Shown: in pieces, positions 18,879 through 28,032 of the stretch
How the letters are laid out: every line of letters starts with the position of its first letter
Numbering within the stretch: position 1 is the stretch's first letter
Assembly: GCF_900199435.1 (NCBI RefSeq)
Contig: NZ_OAML01000003.1
Location: forward strand, 1,319,166 to 1,383,165
From: Pygmaiobacter massiliensis
GTDB taxonomy: Bacteria; Bacillota; Clostridia; Oscillospirales; Ruminococcaceae
Length of the DNA: 64,000 nucleotides
Direction of reading: 5' to 3'
Program-made: the position numbers and the translations under genes
The notes under the pieces: model-generated
The model's input: the letters and a program-made list of their open reading frames with translations, nothing else
Databases searched by the model: none
What the model was told of the DNA's origin: nothing

Positions 18879-19685
18879 ATGCCAATTTATACAGACATTG
18901 CTGCCGAATTATGGCAAAAAACAAAAGGAACGGTGCCCCCCGGTGTTGAGTTTGAAACCTGCTATGTTGCAGACGTCACAATCACCCGGGTGCAGATACT
19001 GCGCGACGGGTTGGCGCGCAAAAAAGGTGCTTACTCTACGGTGGATATGCCGAACTTCGCCTATATTGACGACCACAACCGACACTATATCGATGCAATT
19101 GCGCACGAGCTGAAAAACTTTTTGCCTGACGAGGGCGATATCCTGGTCGTTGGGCTTGGCAATGCATCAATTACTGCCGATGCCTTGGGCCCAGAAGTTT
19201 GTGATAAGGTGCTCGTCACCAGGCATATCCCGGTAGAAGAGGACGAACGCGCGTTTCTTAAACTGCGCGGTGTTTCTACCTTCTGCCCCGGCATTGAGGG
19301 CAAAACCGGCCTTCCTGCCGCCGCAACTGTGCGGGCGCTGGTCAAAGATACCCAGCCCGCGGCGGTGCTCTGCATCGACAGCCTTTTTACCGGCGACCCC
19401 GCGCGGCTGGGCTGCACCGTGCAGCTGACCGATACCGGGCTTTGCCCCGGCGGCGATGAAGCCAAGCGGCTGGACCAGGAAACGCTTGGCGTGCCGGTCA
19501 TCTGCATGGGCGTACCCACGGTAATGGATGCCGCTGAAGTTTGCAGCTGCAACCACAGCTTGGTGGTAACGCCGAAAGAGATTGATTATATCATCCGCCG
19601 GGCCGCCAATGTACTGGGGCTTTCCATCAACCGCGCGTTGCAACAGAACCTTTCGGTAGCCGAGCTTACCTTTTTAACCTCATAA
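18879..19685 (+). CDS. gpr: GPR germination protease
   Basis: The aspartic-type protease (MEROPS A25) that degrades small acid-soluble spore proteins during germination. The 268-residue protein carries the conserved VVGLGNASITADALGP segment, TRHIPV, and PGIEGKTGL. A GGGGGAG ribosome site is present. It is somewhat shorter than Bacillus GPR. It is followed by a terminator and then spoIIP, the usual neighbour, and normally is read by sigma-F/sigma-G in the forespore. Confidence 0.95.
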   Translation: MPIYTDIAAELWQKTKGTVPPGVEFETCYVADVTITRVQILRDGLARKKGAYSTVDMPNFAYIDDHNRHYIDAIAHELKNFLPDEGDILVVGLGNASITADALGPEVCDKVLVTRHIPVEEDERAFLKLRGVSTFCPGIEGKTGLPAAATVRALVKDTQPAAVLCIDSLFTGDPARLGCTVQLTDTGLCPGGDEAKRLDQETLGVPVICMGVPTVMDAAEVCSCNHSLVVTPKEIDYIIRRAANVLGLSINRALQQNLSVAELTFLTS

Positions 19686-19695
19686 TTACTCTTTT

Positions 19696-19739
19696 GCCCG
19701 CATAAACTGCTTTATAGCCAGTCGTGCGGGCATTTTTTT
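19696..19739 (+). terminator. Terminator after gpr
   Basis: GCCCGCA (19696-19702) pairs with TGCGGGC (19725-19731) over a 22-nt loop, followed by seven T. A second overlapping hairpin lies at 19733-19757. Confidence 0.72.
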
Positions 19740-19790
19740 GCCCCGCCCGGCAAAAAAGAGGCAAGCTATCGGCAGGGAGGCGCGAAACCG

Positions 19791-19868
19791 ATGAACAGAA
19801 AACAATTGAATGCGGCGTTTGCCGGGCCGCATCAACCGCCGGCGCCCGGCAGAAGGGAAGGCCGGTAA
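19791..19868 (+). CDS. Possible 25-residue small ORF upstream of spoIIP
   Basis: ATG 19791 begins a 25-codon frame (MNRKQLNAAFAG, then Pro/Arg-rich) that ends in TAA three bases before the spoIIP start, in the same frame as spoIIP. GGGAGGCG about 9 nt upstream could be its ribosome site. It may be a translated leader coupling into spoIIP, a decayed upstream gene start, or chance. No family is recognised. Confidence 0.3.
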   Translation: MNRKQLNAAFAGPHQPPAPGRREGR

Positions 19869-19871
19869 AAG

Positions 19872-20972
19872 ATGCACAGACGCAAACGATATCGCCGAGC
19901 GCTGGTGCTGCTGCTTTGTCTGCCGCTTTCGGCTGCACTGGTGCTTTCTGTACGCACTTTAAGCCCTACGGCAGCGGATGCACTGCAAGCCACGGCATTG
20001 GCAGGTACTTTTCTTGCTGCCCCCAAAAGCGCAGTGGCGGCAATGGGGCAGGTGTTCAGTATAGAGGATGGTTCCGCTACACCGGAAAAAGAGGGCGGCG
20101 GCTTCTGGACAGAATTGCCCACGCCGGCTCCGTCAGAATCTCAATCTACTCCGGCAGAGCCGCAAACACCAAAGCCGGAAAATGCAATGCCGGTTGTGCT
20201 TGCGACCTATACCGGTAAAGAGGATAATATCACGGTAGCCTGCGGCAACGGGTTAATCAAAAATGTAACCGACCTGCCGCGCGCGGAAGTGGCAGAAGCA
20301 TTGGCACAGCCAATGCCGTTCCAGCTCGACAAAAACAGCAAAGAGCCGCAGGTGCTCATCATGCACACCCATACCACCGAGTCGTATCAATCCACCGGAG
20401 AGCTGTGGTATGACCCGGCAGAGGGTAGCCGCTCCACCGATGTCACCCGCAATATGGCGAAGGTTGGGGATGTTCTTACGGACACCCTGAATGCGGCAGG
20501 CATTGTGACGCTGCATGACACCACGCTGCATGACTACCCGTCCTATAACGGCAGCTATGACCGTAGCAAGGCGACGGTAGAAAGCTATCTTGCACAATAC
20601 CCCAGCATTAAAGTAGTGCTGGATATTCACCGGGATGCCATTGAAAAAGAAGATGGCACCCGCGTGCGCCCGGTGACGACGGTGAACGGTGAAGAGACCG
20701 CACAGGTGATGATTATTTGCGGTGCAGACAACGGTAATATGGGTATGCCGAACTATAAGCAGAACCTGCGATTTGCAGGTGAGCTGGAAAATGCAATGGC
20801 TTCCCGCTGGCCAGAGTTTGCCCGCCCGGTGCTGTTCGATTACCGCAACTATAACCAGCAGCTTACCACCGGCAGCTTGCTGATAGAGGTAGGCGGCCAC
20901 GCCAATACGTTGGAAGAAGCCTGCCACGCGGCAAAGCTGGTGGGCGAAGCACTCGCCTCGCTCGCAGTTTGA
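19872..20972 (+). CDS. spoIIP: Stage II sporulation protein P
   Basis: A peptidoglycan amidase/endopeptidase that acts with SpoIID and SpoIIM to thin septal wall and drive engulfment. The 366-residue protein has an N-terminal signal anchor at residues 9-27, a Pro-rich linker near 80-105, and the SpoIIP domain from about 125. The zinc-site motif HTHTTESY is near residue 164 and LDIHRDA near 252. It follows gpr, the usual clostridial order, and ends before a terminator. Confidence 0.95.
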   Translation: MHRRKRYRRALVLLLCLPLSAALVLSVRTLSPTAADALQATALAGTFLAAPKSAVAAMGQVFSIEDGSATPEKEGGGFWTELPTPAPSESQSTPAEPQTPKPENAMPVVLATYTGKEDNITVACGNGLIKNVTDLPRAEVAEALAQPMPFQLDKNSKEPQVLIMHTHTTESYQSTGELWYDPAEGSRSTDVTRNMAKVGDVLTDTLNAAGIVTLHDTTLHDYPSYNGSYDRSKATVESYLAQYPSIKVVLDIHRDAIEKEDGTRVRPVTTVNGEETAQVMIICGADNGNMGMPNYKQNLRFAGELENAMASRWPEFARPVLFDYRNYNQQLTTGSLLIEVGGHANTLEEACHAAKLVGEALASLAV

Positions 20973-21010
20973 CACGGCAAAATAAGCCGCCCGATTAAAA
21001 AGGCAAAAAA

Positions 21011-21044
21011 CAGCCGACCCTTTACCGAAAGGGCGGCTGTTTTT
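21011..21044 (+). terminator. Terminator after spoIIP
   Basis: A near-perfect stem from CAGCCG/CGGCTG and CCCTTT/AAAGGG (21011-21039) with an ACCG loop is followed by five T. Confidence 0.88.
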
Positions 21045-21212
21045 GTGTGTGCAGATTACGGCTCCGCCCTTTACATTCCGCAAAATTCCTCCTATAATAA
21101 ATGATGTATTGTTTTATCCGGCCGTGGCCCCTTTTTCAGCCGCCGCCGTGGAATACAGGAAGTGGGTGCCCGGTAACATTCCGGCACCCCATAGAAAGGA
21201 ATCGTCAAGATT

Positions 21213-22598
21213 ATGGAAAGAAACGAAATCGTCTCTCTTTACCGCGCCACACCGGCAGACGGCACTAAAGTGACCGTGGCAGGCTGGGCAAAGACGGTCC
21301 GCGATTCGAAAAGCATCGGCTTCATCGAACTCTCGGACGGCAGCAGCTTTAAAAACCTGCAGGTCGTGTTTGAGGAGAATAAGCTGAATAATTATAAAGA
21401 AATCACCAAATGCGGTGTCGGAACCAGCTTCATCGTAGAGGGCACTCTGGTGCATACCCCGAACAGCCGTCAGCCGTTTGAGGTCAATGCAGACAGCATC
21501 ACCGTGGCAGGCAGCTGCCCGGCCGAATACCCGCTGCAGAAAAAGCGCCACACTGTAGAGTTCTTGCGCACGATGCCGCACCTGCGCGCACGTACCAATA
21601 CCTTTGAAGCCGCTTTCCGCGTGCGCAGCGTGGCTGCCTATGCACTGCACAAATTCTTCAACGAAAATGGCTTTGTCTATGCGCATACCCCGCTCATCAC
21701 CGGTTCGGACTGTGAGGGTGCAGGCGAGATGTTCCGCGTAACCACGCTAGATGTTGCCAACCCGCCCCGTACCGAAGACGGCAAAGTCGACTATAGCGAA
21801 GACTTCTTTGGCCGCAGCACCAACCTGACTGTTTCTGGCCAGCTGGAAGCAGAGAGCATGGCACTGGCCTTTGGCAAGGTATACACCTTCGGGCCTACCT
21901 TCCGCGCAGAGAACAGCAACACCCCGCGCCACGCAGCCGAGTTTTGGATGGTTGAGCCGGAAATTGCATTTGCAGACCTTGAGGACGATATGGACCTCGC
22001 CGAGGCAATGATTAAATCTGTTGTCGGCTATATCCTCGAAACCTGCCCGGACGAGATGGCGTTCTTCAACCAGTTCTATGATAAAACACTCATCGAGCGC
22101 CTCAACGCGCTGGTGAGCAGCGATTTTGCACGCGTCACCTATACCGACGCAGTGAAAATCCTCGAAGAGCATAACGACAAGTTCGATTATAAAGTGGATT
22201 GGGGCACCGACCTGCAAACAGAGCACGAGCGCTTCCTCACCGAAGAAATCTACAAAAAGCCAGTATTTGTCACCAACTACCCGAAAGCCATCAAGAGCTT
22301 TTACATGCGTGAAAATGAAGATGGCAAAACCGTTGCGGCAGCCGACATGCTGGTACCCGGCGTTGGCGAGCTGATTGGCGGCAGCCAGCGTGAAGAGCGC
22401 CTGGAAAAACTGATTGCCCGCATGGAAGAAAACGGTATGGATCGCCGCGATTACGAGTGGTACCTCGACCTGCGCCGTTTCGGCACCGCGAAGCACGCCG
22501 GCTTTGGCCTGGGCTTCGAGCGCCTGATTATGTACGTTACCGGCATTCCCAACATCCGCGACGTGCTCCCGTTCCCGCGCACCGCTGGCGGCTTCTAA
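21213..22598 (+). CDS. asnS: Asparaginyl-tRNA synthetase
   Basis: A class II synthetase charging tRNA-Asn, 461 residues. The N-terminal OB-fold anticodon domain ([23 protein letters not shown]) is followed by the catalytic domain with motif 2 ([19 protein letters not shown]) and motif 3 ([15 protein letters not shown]). A GAAAGGA site precedes ATG. The 168-nt leader after the spoIIP terminator has a short hairpin (GGGTGCC/GGCACCC at about 21165-21190) but no T-box sequence. The next gene starts 45 nt downstream on the same strand. Confidence 0.97.
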   Translation: MERNEIVSLYRATPADGTKVTVAGWAKTVRDSKSIGFIELSDGSSFKNLQVVFEENKLNNYKEITKCGVGTSFIVEGTLVHTPNSRQPFEVNADSITVAGSCPAEYPLQKKRHTVEFLRTMPHLRARTNTFEAAFRVRSVAAYALHKFFNENGFVYAHTPLITGSDCEGAGEMFRVTTLDVANPPRTEDGKVDYSEDFFGRSTNLTVSGQLEAESMALAFGKVYTFGPTFRAENSNTPRHAAEFWMVEPEIAFADLEDDMDLAEAMIKSVVGYILETCPDEMAFFNQFYDKTLIERLNALVSSDFARVTYTDAVKILEEHNDKFDYKVDWGTDLQTEHERFLTEEIYKKPVFVTNYPKAIKSFYMRENEDGKTVAAADMLVPGVGELIGGSQREERLEKLIARMEENGMDRRDYEWYLDLRRFGTAKHAGFGLGFERLIMYVTGIPNIRDVLPFPRTAGGF

Positions 22599-22643
22599 TA
22601 AAAGCCTGCCCGGCGCTATCACAAAGAAAAGGCGGTGTCCTGA

Positions 22644-23276
22644 TTGGTGCAGGAGTCTCAATTTCCAAAACCGGTCTACCAGCTCATCGCGCTGGATATG
22701 GCAGAGAGTATAGCCGGGGGCCGATACCAGCAGGGCGAAAAGCTGCACGGGCGGTCTACCCTTGCCAGCAAATATAACGTTTCGCCCGAAACCGTGCGCC
22801 GTGCCATGTTTTTGCTCAAAGACATGGATATCATCGAGATGAAACAGGGCAGCGGCATCTTTATCAAGAATGTAGACAAGGCGCAAAACTTTGTGGAAAA
22901 GTTCCGCAATGCAGCCGCCGCAGATGAGCTGAAAGAGAACATCAATCTGCTCACCCGCGAGCGCCAAAAGCTGGACTGCCGCTTAAATGAGGCGGTTATG
23001 GCCCTGCTGGACTCTTACGAGCGATTTGCCTACCTCAGCCCGCTTACCCCGTTCGAAATTCCGATTCGTGAAGGGGATGCCCTGATGGGGCAAAACCTGG
23101 CGGACGTCAACTTTTGGCACAACACCGGCGCAACCATCGTCGCCATACGGCGCGGTGGTAAACTGATGCTTTCGCCCGGGCCGTATGCCGAGTTTTTGCC
23201 CGGCGATGTGTTTTTGCTGATCTGCGATGCCGAGAGCTATTCTCGTGCCAAACGCTATGTAGCCACCGGTGAATAA
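22644..23276 (+). CDS. GntR-family regulator with RCK_C (TrkA-C) domain, BusR-like
   Basis: A predicted DNA-binding repressor. The 210-residue protein has a GntR winged helix at residues 1-75 (STLASKYNVSPETVRRAMFLL), a coiled coil near 85-120, and a C-terminal RCK_C domain (REGDALMGQNLADVNF, PGPYAEFLPGDVFLLI). This is the architecture of BusR, which binds cyclic di-AMP and represses a glycine-betaine transporter in lactococci and streptococci. The ligand and target here are inferred; a betaine-type ABC transporter starts at 28033. TTG 22644 is chosen because AGGCGG lies 8 nt upstream; GTG 22647 is possible. Confidence 0.8.
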   Translation: MVQESQFPKPVYQLIALDMAESIAGGRYQQGEKLHGRSTLASKYNVSPETVRRAMFLLKDMDIIEMKQGSGIFIKNVDKAQNFVEKFRNAAAADELKENINLLTRERQKLDCRLNEAVMALLDSYERFAYLSPLTPFEIPIREGDALMGQNLADVNFWHNTGATIVAIRRGGKLMLSPGPYAEFLPGDVFLLICDAESYSRAKRYVATGE

Positions 23277-23315
23277 GGCGCAGCGCTCAAATTTTACAGC
23301 AATGTGATGAAAAAG

Positions 23316-23349
23316 AAAGCTCCGAGCCGATAAGGCACGGAGCTTTTTG
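23316..23349 (+). terminator. Terminator after the asnS/BusR-like pair
   Basis: AAAGCTCCG pairs with CGGAGCTTT, with an inner GCC/GGC extension, followed by a T run. It lies 40 nt after the regulator gene. Confidence 0.85.
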
Positions 23350-23422
23350 TGATTTATAGCAAGTTTATAAGTTGCGAAAGTGGAGTAACATAGGTTTAAC
23401 GAATCAAAAGAAAACGAGGAAG

Positions 23423-23773
23423 CTATGAGGGGTTTTGCGCATGAAAGACATGATATGCCTCATCTTCCATCAAAACCATAATCATTCCATCTCCAAAATC
23501 AGAGGTGTAGGGATTTCCGATGCAGCCAAAATTTGATTCGCCATTTTGCGAAGGAATTTCGCCCGAACTTACGGCAGAAGAAATCTTCCCCGCTACACAG
23601 CCCGCGTCGCCCATAGGGCCAACCTCGTCTGTGCCATAGTACAATGTTTCGTTTACCATAAGGATGGCATCAGTAGCAGCTGCGCTTAACTGGGCACCTT
23701 GCTGTGCGCCACAGGCGCAAAAAAACAGAGCAAATATGGCAAAGAGGCTAGCGAAAGCGATGCCTTTTTTCAT
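23423..23773 (-). CDS. Small putative secreted lipoprotein
   Basis: Function unknown. The 116-residue product has a Lys-Lys start, a hydrophobic signal of about 15 residues, and an imperfect lipobox FFCACG with a candidate lipidated Cys near residue 21. The mature part is acidic and has no family I recognise. CAGGAGGAGCG lies upstream of ATG. It is flanked by intergenic DNA and transcribed alone. Confidence 0.6.
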   Translation of the reverse strand: MKKGIAFASLFAIFALFFCACGAQQGAQLSAAATDAILMVNETLYYGTDEVGPMGDAGCVAGKISSAVSSGEIPSQNGESNFGCIGNPYTSDFGDGMIMVLMEDEAYHVFHAQNPS

Positions 23774-23903
23774 TGCGCTCCTCCTGAATTTCTAGATTAT
23801 TCTGAGGCGGAAATATTCAAATATCTATGTTGATAAGTATAGCATTTGTCTTTCTCTGCTGCAATGGCGTGCCAAGAAGTTACTGCCAAGCCATAGGGCT
23901 AAA

Positions 23904-24416
23904 TTATTCTGATTGCGGGGGAATCTTAAAGCACAGTTTAATCTGCACTTCGGATTTGTCCGGTTTATCCTCGTCAATTTCAGCGACAAGCCCACCCAGA
24001 TGCAGATAAAAATTCAGCGCATTCAAATTATAGCGGTTTACCGAGATAAAAAACTCTCGGCAAAAAACGGCCTCAAATTGCTGTCGTGCAATAGAAAACA
24101 AGGCTTTGCCTACGCCATGGCCCTGATATTCCGGCAGTACATACAGCAGGGCAAGTTCCTGCCGGTACTCCCGAAACGGGTGCAGTGGTTTGCCGCAACA
24201 CATATAGCCGATGATTTCTTTGCCGCGGTGAGCAACAAAAAGAGAGATGTCGGAAGTTTGGATAAGACTGAAAAAATACTGCTCGTTTTCGGTAAGGCTG
24301 TAGTTATCGATTTTGCTATCCGGATAAATGCCGCGATAGGTTGCCTGCCATACCTTTTGCTTTACGAGTGCAAGGGCGGCACAATCTTCCGGCGCAGCTT
24401 TGCGGTAAGAAATCAT
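23904..24416 (-). CDS. GNAT-family N-acetyltransferase
   Basis: Probably acetylates a small amine or protein N-terminus using acetyl-CoA; the substrate is unknown. The 170-residue protein begins MISYRKAAPEDCAALA and has the acetyl-CoA pyrophosphate loop QGHGVGKAL (motif A) after YVLPEY, then NLNALNFYLHLGG (motif B). ATG 24416 has AGGAG upstream. The 310-nt gap to the next, divergent gene holds a TATACT-like element near 24594 and nothing else I can name. Confidence 0.88.
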   Translation of the reverse strand: MISYRKAAPEDCAALALVKQKVWQATYRGIYPDSKIDNYSLTENEQYFFSLIQTSDISLFVAHRGKEIIGYMCCGKPLHPFREYRQELALLYVLPEYQGHGVGKALFSIARQQFEAVFCREFFISVNRYNLNALNFYLHLGGLVAEIDEDKPDKSEVQIKLCFKIPPQSE

Positions 24417-24726
24417 GCGATAAGCTCCTGTTCTGTCTGTAATCGATGTTTGCCCACGGCGTACTGCCTGTATTTTAGCACGCAAAAAATGCTTCGTAAA
24501 GGTTTTTGGTGCTAAGATGGCGTACAGCGGCTGGCAAAGGTCCTGACTGCGCAAAGTACAACGAATCAACTTTCTTTATCTGCCGCTTTTTGCTATACTC
24601 AAAAACAACAAAGCCAAAAGGCAAAACACTTGAAACACCTACACGAGCCCAAATGAGCGACGTTTTGCTTCTGGCTACATAACAAAAACAAGCGCACATT
24701 ATGTGCACCAAAAGAAAGGGGAACCA

Positions 24727-24978
24727 ATGATGGAGGACCATAAGGTGAAGGTTGTGGTAACGCAGTCTGATTGCCCGCATTATGCGGTAGGCGACGAGAT
24801 TTATTTTACCGGCGCCTGCATAGACACGATTAAAAGTGCAAAGCTGTGCATGGTGGCACTCAATGCAATTTATCCATTTGCCTACGCAGCGCGCCGTGGC
24901 GGCAGCGTAAAGCCTACGCCGGTACAATGCCCAGACTGTGCCGAGTGTGTAAAATTCCAAGTAATGCTGGATGAATAG
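24727..24978 (+). CDS. TIGR04076-family small protein
   Basis: Function unknown. The 83-residue protein fits the TIGR04076 family: an N-terminal VKVVVTQSDCPHYAVGDEI strand, a central Cys-rich helix, and a C-terminal CPDCAECVKFQV segment, giving five to six Cys that could bind metal or form disulfides. ATG 24727 has AAAGGGG seven bases upstream; an ATG directly after it (24730) and one at 24703 are less likely starts. Confidence 0.75.
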   Translation: MMEDHKVKVVVTQSDCPHYAVGDEIYFTGACIDTIKSAKLCMVALNAIYPFAYAARRGGSVKPTPVQCPDCAECVKFQVMLDE

Positions 24979-25149
24979 AATATGCTTTTCACCCTTAAAA
25001 AACTTGGTTATCTGCGGAAAACTGTGCTTTTTACTTATGAAAAGCTTTCATGTTAGCCAATGTAGACAGATTGCCAACCATAGTTGCTTGTTCAAATTTC
25101 AGCAATAAGCTATGTTGATGATAGAAAATCAAAAAGGAGATTTGAACAA

Positions 25150-25548
25150 ATGAAGTTTCACGAAAAATTGCAGTCCCTTAGAAAAAAGCAGGGGCTCTCT
25201 CAAGAAGAATTAGGCTTTGAGTTGCAGGTGTCCAGACAAACCATTTCTAAATGGGAGGCGGGGCAGTCCTACCCGGACTTTCAAAGGCTGGTGATGTTAA
25301 GTGATTACTTTGATATGACCTTAGATGAACTGATTAAGGATATCGACGTGCAGGATGTGCGTGAAAAAAGCTTAACAGACGAAAAAGTGTCCTCTCTTTT
25401 TGCAGATGTGGAAAAAACAAAATCGGTGATCAGCAAAGCATGGAAAATTGTCTGTTATTGCGGCATTGCGATTTTAGCTGCGGTTCTCATTGCATTTATT
25501 TTACATCTCATTTTTCCGGGCTGGAACTTTTTGTGGGTAACGAAATAA
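25150..25548 (+). CDS. XRE-family regulator with C-terminal membrane segment
   Basis: A predicted membrane-tethered DNA-binding protein, 132 residues. The Cro/CI helix-turn-helix spans about residues 7-60 (GLSQEELGFELQVSRQTISKWE), followed by a charged linker and one hydrophobic segment at about 105-127. AAAAGGAGA lies upstream of ATG. Such proteins are common in Clostridia and often act on nearby genes, but no target can be told. Confidence 0.88.
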   Translation: MKFHEKLQSLRKKQGLSQEELGFELQVSRQTISKWEAGQSYPDFQRLVMLSDYFDMTLDELIKDIDVQDVREKSLTDEKVSSLFADVEKTKSVISKAWKIVCYCGIAILAAVLIAFILHLIFPGWNFLWVTK

Positions 25549-25591
25549 CAATATCTAACCTTCGTGCCCCATAAAAAACACCGCACAAACC

Positions 25592-25624
25592 AAAAGGCCA
25601 TCGTTTTATTAACGATGGCCTTTT
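25592..25624. terminator. Bidirectional terminator between XRE gene and mntP
   Basis: Perfect 14-bp arms (25592-25605 and 25611-25624) around a TTATT loop. The arms are AAAAGGCC... and ...GGCCTTTT, so it can serve both the plus-strand regulator and minus-strand mntP. Confidence 0.88.
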
Positions 25625-25679
25625 ATAATATCTTGATGCAAAAGCAAAAGAATACTCGCATGGTCGCAACCTGCAAAAG

Positions 25680-26228
25680 CTAGAAAAACATTGCTTTGAT
25701 GCCGATTAGCAGAAGAATCACACCGCCGAAAGCCTCAGCACGTTCGCCCAGCAGGTGGCCGAACCGCTTTGCCAGCTTTGCCGCAAGCAGGCTGAAGAAA
25801 AAGGTGGTAGCGGCAATAATCGGTGCAGCGGTAAAAATATCTGCGCCGGAAGCGCAAAAACTGACGCCGACCGCAAAGGCGTCAATGCTGGTGGCAATCG
25901 CCTGCACCAGCAGAATTTTAGGTGTAAGTGCTTTGGGCGCTTCGCTTTCCTCTTTGTGAGAAAAGCCTTCTTTTATCATCGAAACACCGATAACGCCCAG
26001 CACGACAAGGGTGACAAAACCCGCATAGCGGCTGATGAAATCAGCAAACAGGCTGCCAGCGAAAAAGCCGAATACCGGCATGAGCCCCTGAAAAAGGCCA
26101 AAGGCCCCCGCCATGGCAAATACCTTGCGGCGCGGAATTCCGGCGTCCCCCAGCACATTGGCAATGGTAACGGCGGCGGCGTCCATAGAAAGACCAACGC
26201 CGATTAAAAGAATATCAAACAACCCCAA
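25680..26228 (-). CDS. mntP: Manganese efflux pump MntP
   Basis: Exports excess Mn2+ across the membrane. The 182-residue protein has six hydrophobic segments and the DUF204/MntP repeats with their conserved acidic residues: GLSMDAAAVTIA near residue 13 and AIATSIDAFAVGVSF near 115. TTG 26228 is the best start: AGGAG lies 8 nt upstream and the first helix begins at once. The function is strongly supported by the yybP-ykoY-type riboswitch and terminator in its leader. Confidence 0.9.
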   Translation of the reverse strand: MGLFDILLIGVGLSMDAAAVTIANVLGDAGIPRRKVFAMAGAFGLFQGLMPVFGFFAGSLFADFISRYAGFVTLVVLGVIGVSMIKEGFSHKEESEAPKALTPKILLVQAIATSIDAFAVGVSFCASGADIFTAAPIIAATTFFFSLLAAKLAKRFGHLLGERAEAFGGVILLLIGIKAMFF

Positions 26229-26283
26229 AACGATCACTCCTAAATAAAGTTGGCAGGGCAATGCTGCAAAACGAAAAACCAAT

Positions 26284-26331
26284 AAAAAAGACCTATGTAT
26301 AGCCCTTCTAAGAAAAGCTATACATAAGTCT
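26284..26331 (-). terminator. Riboswitch-controlled terminator before mntP
   Basis: On the minus strand the 15-nt arms at 26331-26317 and 26303-26289 pair (one G-U) and are followed by TTTTTT. The 5' arm contains the CTTAT that forms helix P1 of the upstream aptamer, so the two structures exclude each other. Confidence 0.88.
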
Positions 26332-26416
26332 CGTTTTTTAATCCAAGCCAGGTGAAAAAACACCAGAATGTTGACTTGGCACAGGCAGAATCGCCGTGCA
26401 AACTACTCCCTTATGT
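26322..26416 (-). promoter_or_regulatory. yybP-ykoY-type manganese riboswitch aptamer
   Basis: On the minus strand the leader of mntP has ACATAAG closing against CTTATGT (P1), the family's GGGAGTAG directly after P1, CAAGTCAACA, an opposing CACCTGGCTTGG hairpin arm, and GAGACTT before the P1 3' strand. These are the conserved blocks of the Mn2+-sensing yybP-ykoY aptamer. Ligand binding would stabilise P1, break the following terminator and switch mntP on. Confidence 0.88.
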
Positions 26417-26444
26417 GAGTATAAATGCTAGAATACATTACTAT

Positions 26445-26473
26445 ATGATACAAAGTGACAAAATGTTTGTCAA
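26445..26473 (-). promoter_or_regulatory. Promoter of the mntP leader
   Basis: On the minus strand TTGACA (26473-26468) and TATCAT (26450-26445) are exactly 17 bp apart, near-consensus sigma-A. Transcription would start about 20 nt before the riboswitch. Confidence 0.82.
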
Positions 26474-26491
26474 GCGGCAATTTATTCCCGT

Positions 26492-27811
26492 TTAGCCCTG
26501 CCGGTTATGGCGTGGCGATTTGCCGGACGCACTGCCCTGCTGTGCGGGGCGCTTGCCTCGCGGCGGGTAGCCCTTTTTTTTGCCGCCGCCCTGCTTTGCA
26601 CCACCTGCCGGTTTGGCGGGACGGTTTTCACGCGGGGGACGGGGTGCGCGCTCCTGTTTCGGGGCCGCCTCAAAAATCTGCATCGGGTACGGGTGCTCTT
26701 CCACAACCGGAATCTTTTTGCCAATCAGCTTTTCGATGTCCTGCAAGTAGGGCAGCTCATCGAAGTTGCAGAAACCAACGGCAACGCCGCTGCGCCCTGC
26801 ACGCCCGGTACGCCCAATACGGTGTACGTAGGTTTCTGGCACGTTGGGCAGGTCGTAGTTGATAACGGCAGCAAGCTCGCTGATGTCGATGCCGCGCGCG
26901 GCAATGTCGGTTGCCACAAGCACGCGGATTTTGCCCGATTTAAAGCTATCGAGTGCCGTGACGCGCGCCGTCTGGCTTTTGTTGCCATGAATTGCCATGG
27001 CCTTTGTGCCAGCCTTTGCAAGGTCGCGCACCACGCGGTCTGCGCCATGTTTGGTGCGGGTGAATACCAGCACCGAGTCCATCTCCGGATGTTCTGCCAG
27101 CACGAGGTTCAGCAGCGGCCGTTTGTTGGCCTTGTCCACTTTGTAGAGGCTCTGTTCAATCGCGTCCACCGTAGAGGAAACCGGGGTTACCTCTACTTTG
27201 GCAGGATTATGCAGAATCTGCGCCGCCAGTTTTGCGATTTCGGGCGGCATGGTGGCAGAGAACAGCAGCGTTTGACGCTGCGCGGGCAAACGTTTAAGCA
27301 CCTTGCGCACATCATGGATAAAGCCCATGTCGAGCATACGGTCTGCTTCGTCCAAAACAAAGTGCTCGAGGTGAGATAAATCGATGTGGCCCTGGTCGCA
27401 CAAATCGTTCAGTCTGCCCGGTGTTGCAACAAGAATATCCACGCCGCGGCGCAGGGTTTCTACCTGCGGGGTTTGGCCCACACCGCCGAAAATAACAGTA
27501 TTACGCAACTTAAGGTGTTTGCTGTAATCATCAAAATTTTCTTTGATCTGCAAAGCGAGTTCCCGGGTAGGGGTAAGCACCAGTGTGCGGATATACCGTC
27601 GCCCCGAAACAGGGTTGCAGGTGAGATTTTGCAAAATGGGAATGGCAAAGGCTGCCGTTTTACCGGTGCCGGTTTGTGCGCAGCCAATCAGGTCGCGCCC
27701 TGCCAAAACAGGGGGGATGGCTTCTGCCTGAATCGGCGAAGGAGTGGTGTAACCCACCTCTTCAATTGCCTGCAAAAGCTGGGGGATGAGGTCTAAATTT
27801 TCAAATGTCAT
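26492..27811 (-). CDS. DEAD-box ATP-dependent RNA helicase, RhlE-like
   Basis: Unwinds RNA duplexes, with likely roles in ribosome assembly or cold growth. The 439-residue protein carries all family motifs in order: Q-motif ([10 protein letters not shown]), Walker [26 protein letters not shown], and [10 protein letters not shown]. The last 65 residues are a basic, Pro/Gly/Lys-rich tail that probably binds RNA. Start ATG 27811 follows an AAAGGAACC site. It is monocistronic. Confidence 0.95.
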   Translation of the reverse strand: MTFENLDLIPQLLQAIEEVGYTTPSPIQAEAIPPVLAGRDLIGCAQTGTGKTAAFAIPILQNLTCNPVSGRRYIRTLVLTPTRELALQIKENFDDYSKHLKLRNTVIFGGVGQTPQVETLRRGVDILVATPGRLNDLCDQGHIDLSHLEHFVLDEADRMLDMGFIHDVRKVLKRLPAQRQTLLFSATMPPEIAKLAAQILHNPAKVEVTPVSSTVDAIEQSLYKVDKANKRPLLNLVLAEHPEMDSVLVFTRTKHGADRVVRDLAKAGTKAMAIHGNKSQTARVTALDSFKSGKIRVLVATDIAARGIDISELAAVINYDLPNVPETYVHRIGRTGRAGRSGVAVGFCNFDELPYLQDIEKLIGKKIPVVEEHPYPMQIFEAAPKQERAPRPPRENRPAKPAGGAKQGGGKKKGYPPRGKRPAQQGSASGKSPRHNRQG

Positions 27812-28032
27812 ATGGTTCCTTTTGCTGTAAAGCAGTGATAAATTGTAATTCTGCGTTTTATCGCATAATTTTATTAGTATACACTATTTTGAAGGAAAAA
27901 GCAAAAATGAATAAACTCTAAATTATGTTAAAATCAAGTGTATTTTATCGGCAGAAGCTTTTAATGCTAAGCGGTGTGTGTTAGAATGAAGGTGAAACCA
28001 GACCCTATTATAGATAACGGGAGAGAATTCCT

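Noticed and set aside
21053-21212. Possible T-box leader of asnS
   Set aside because: There is a short hairpin but no T-box sequence, no stem I signature, and no terminator after it.
21747-22967. A 406-codon minus-strand open frame opposite asnS and the BusR-like gene
   Set aside because: Antisense shadow of asnS; no recognisable domain or ribosome site.
24475-24960. 161-codon minus-strand open frame between the GNAT and TIGR04076 genes
   Set aside because: It overlaps the TIGR04076-family gene on the other strand and shows no motif.
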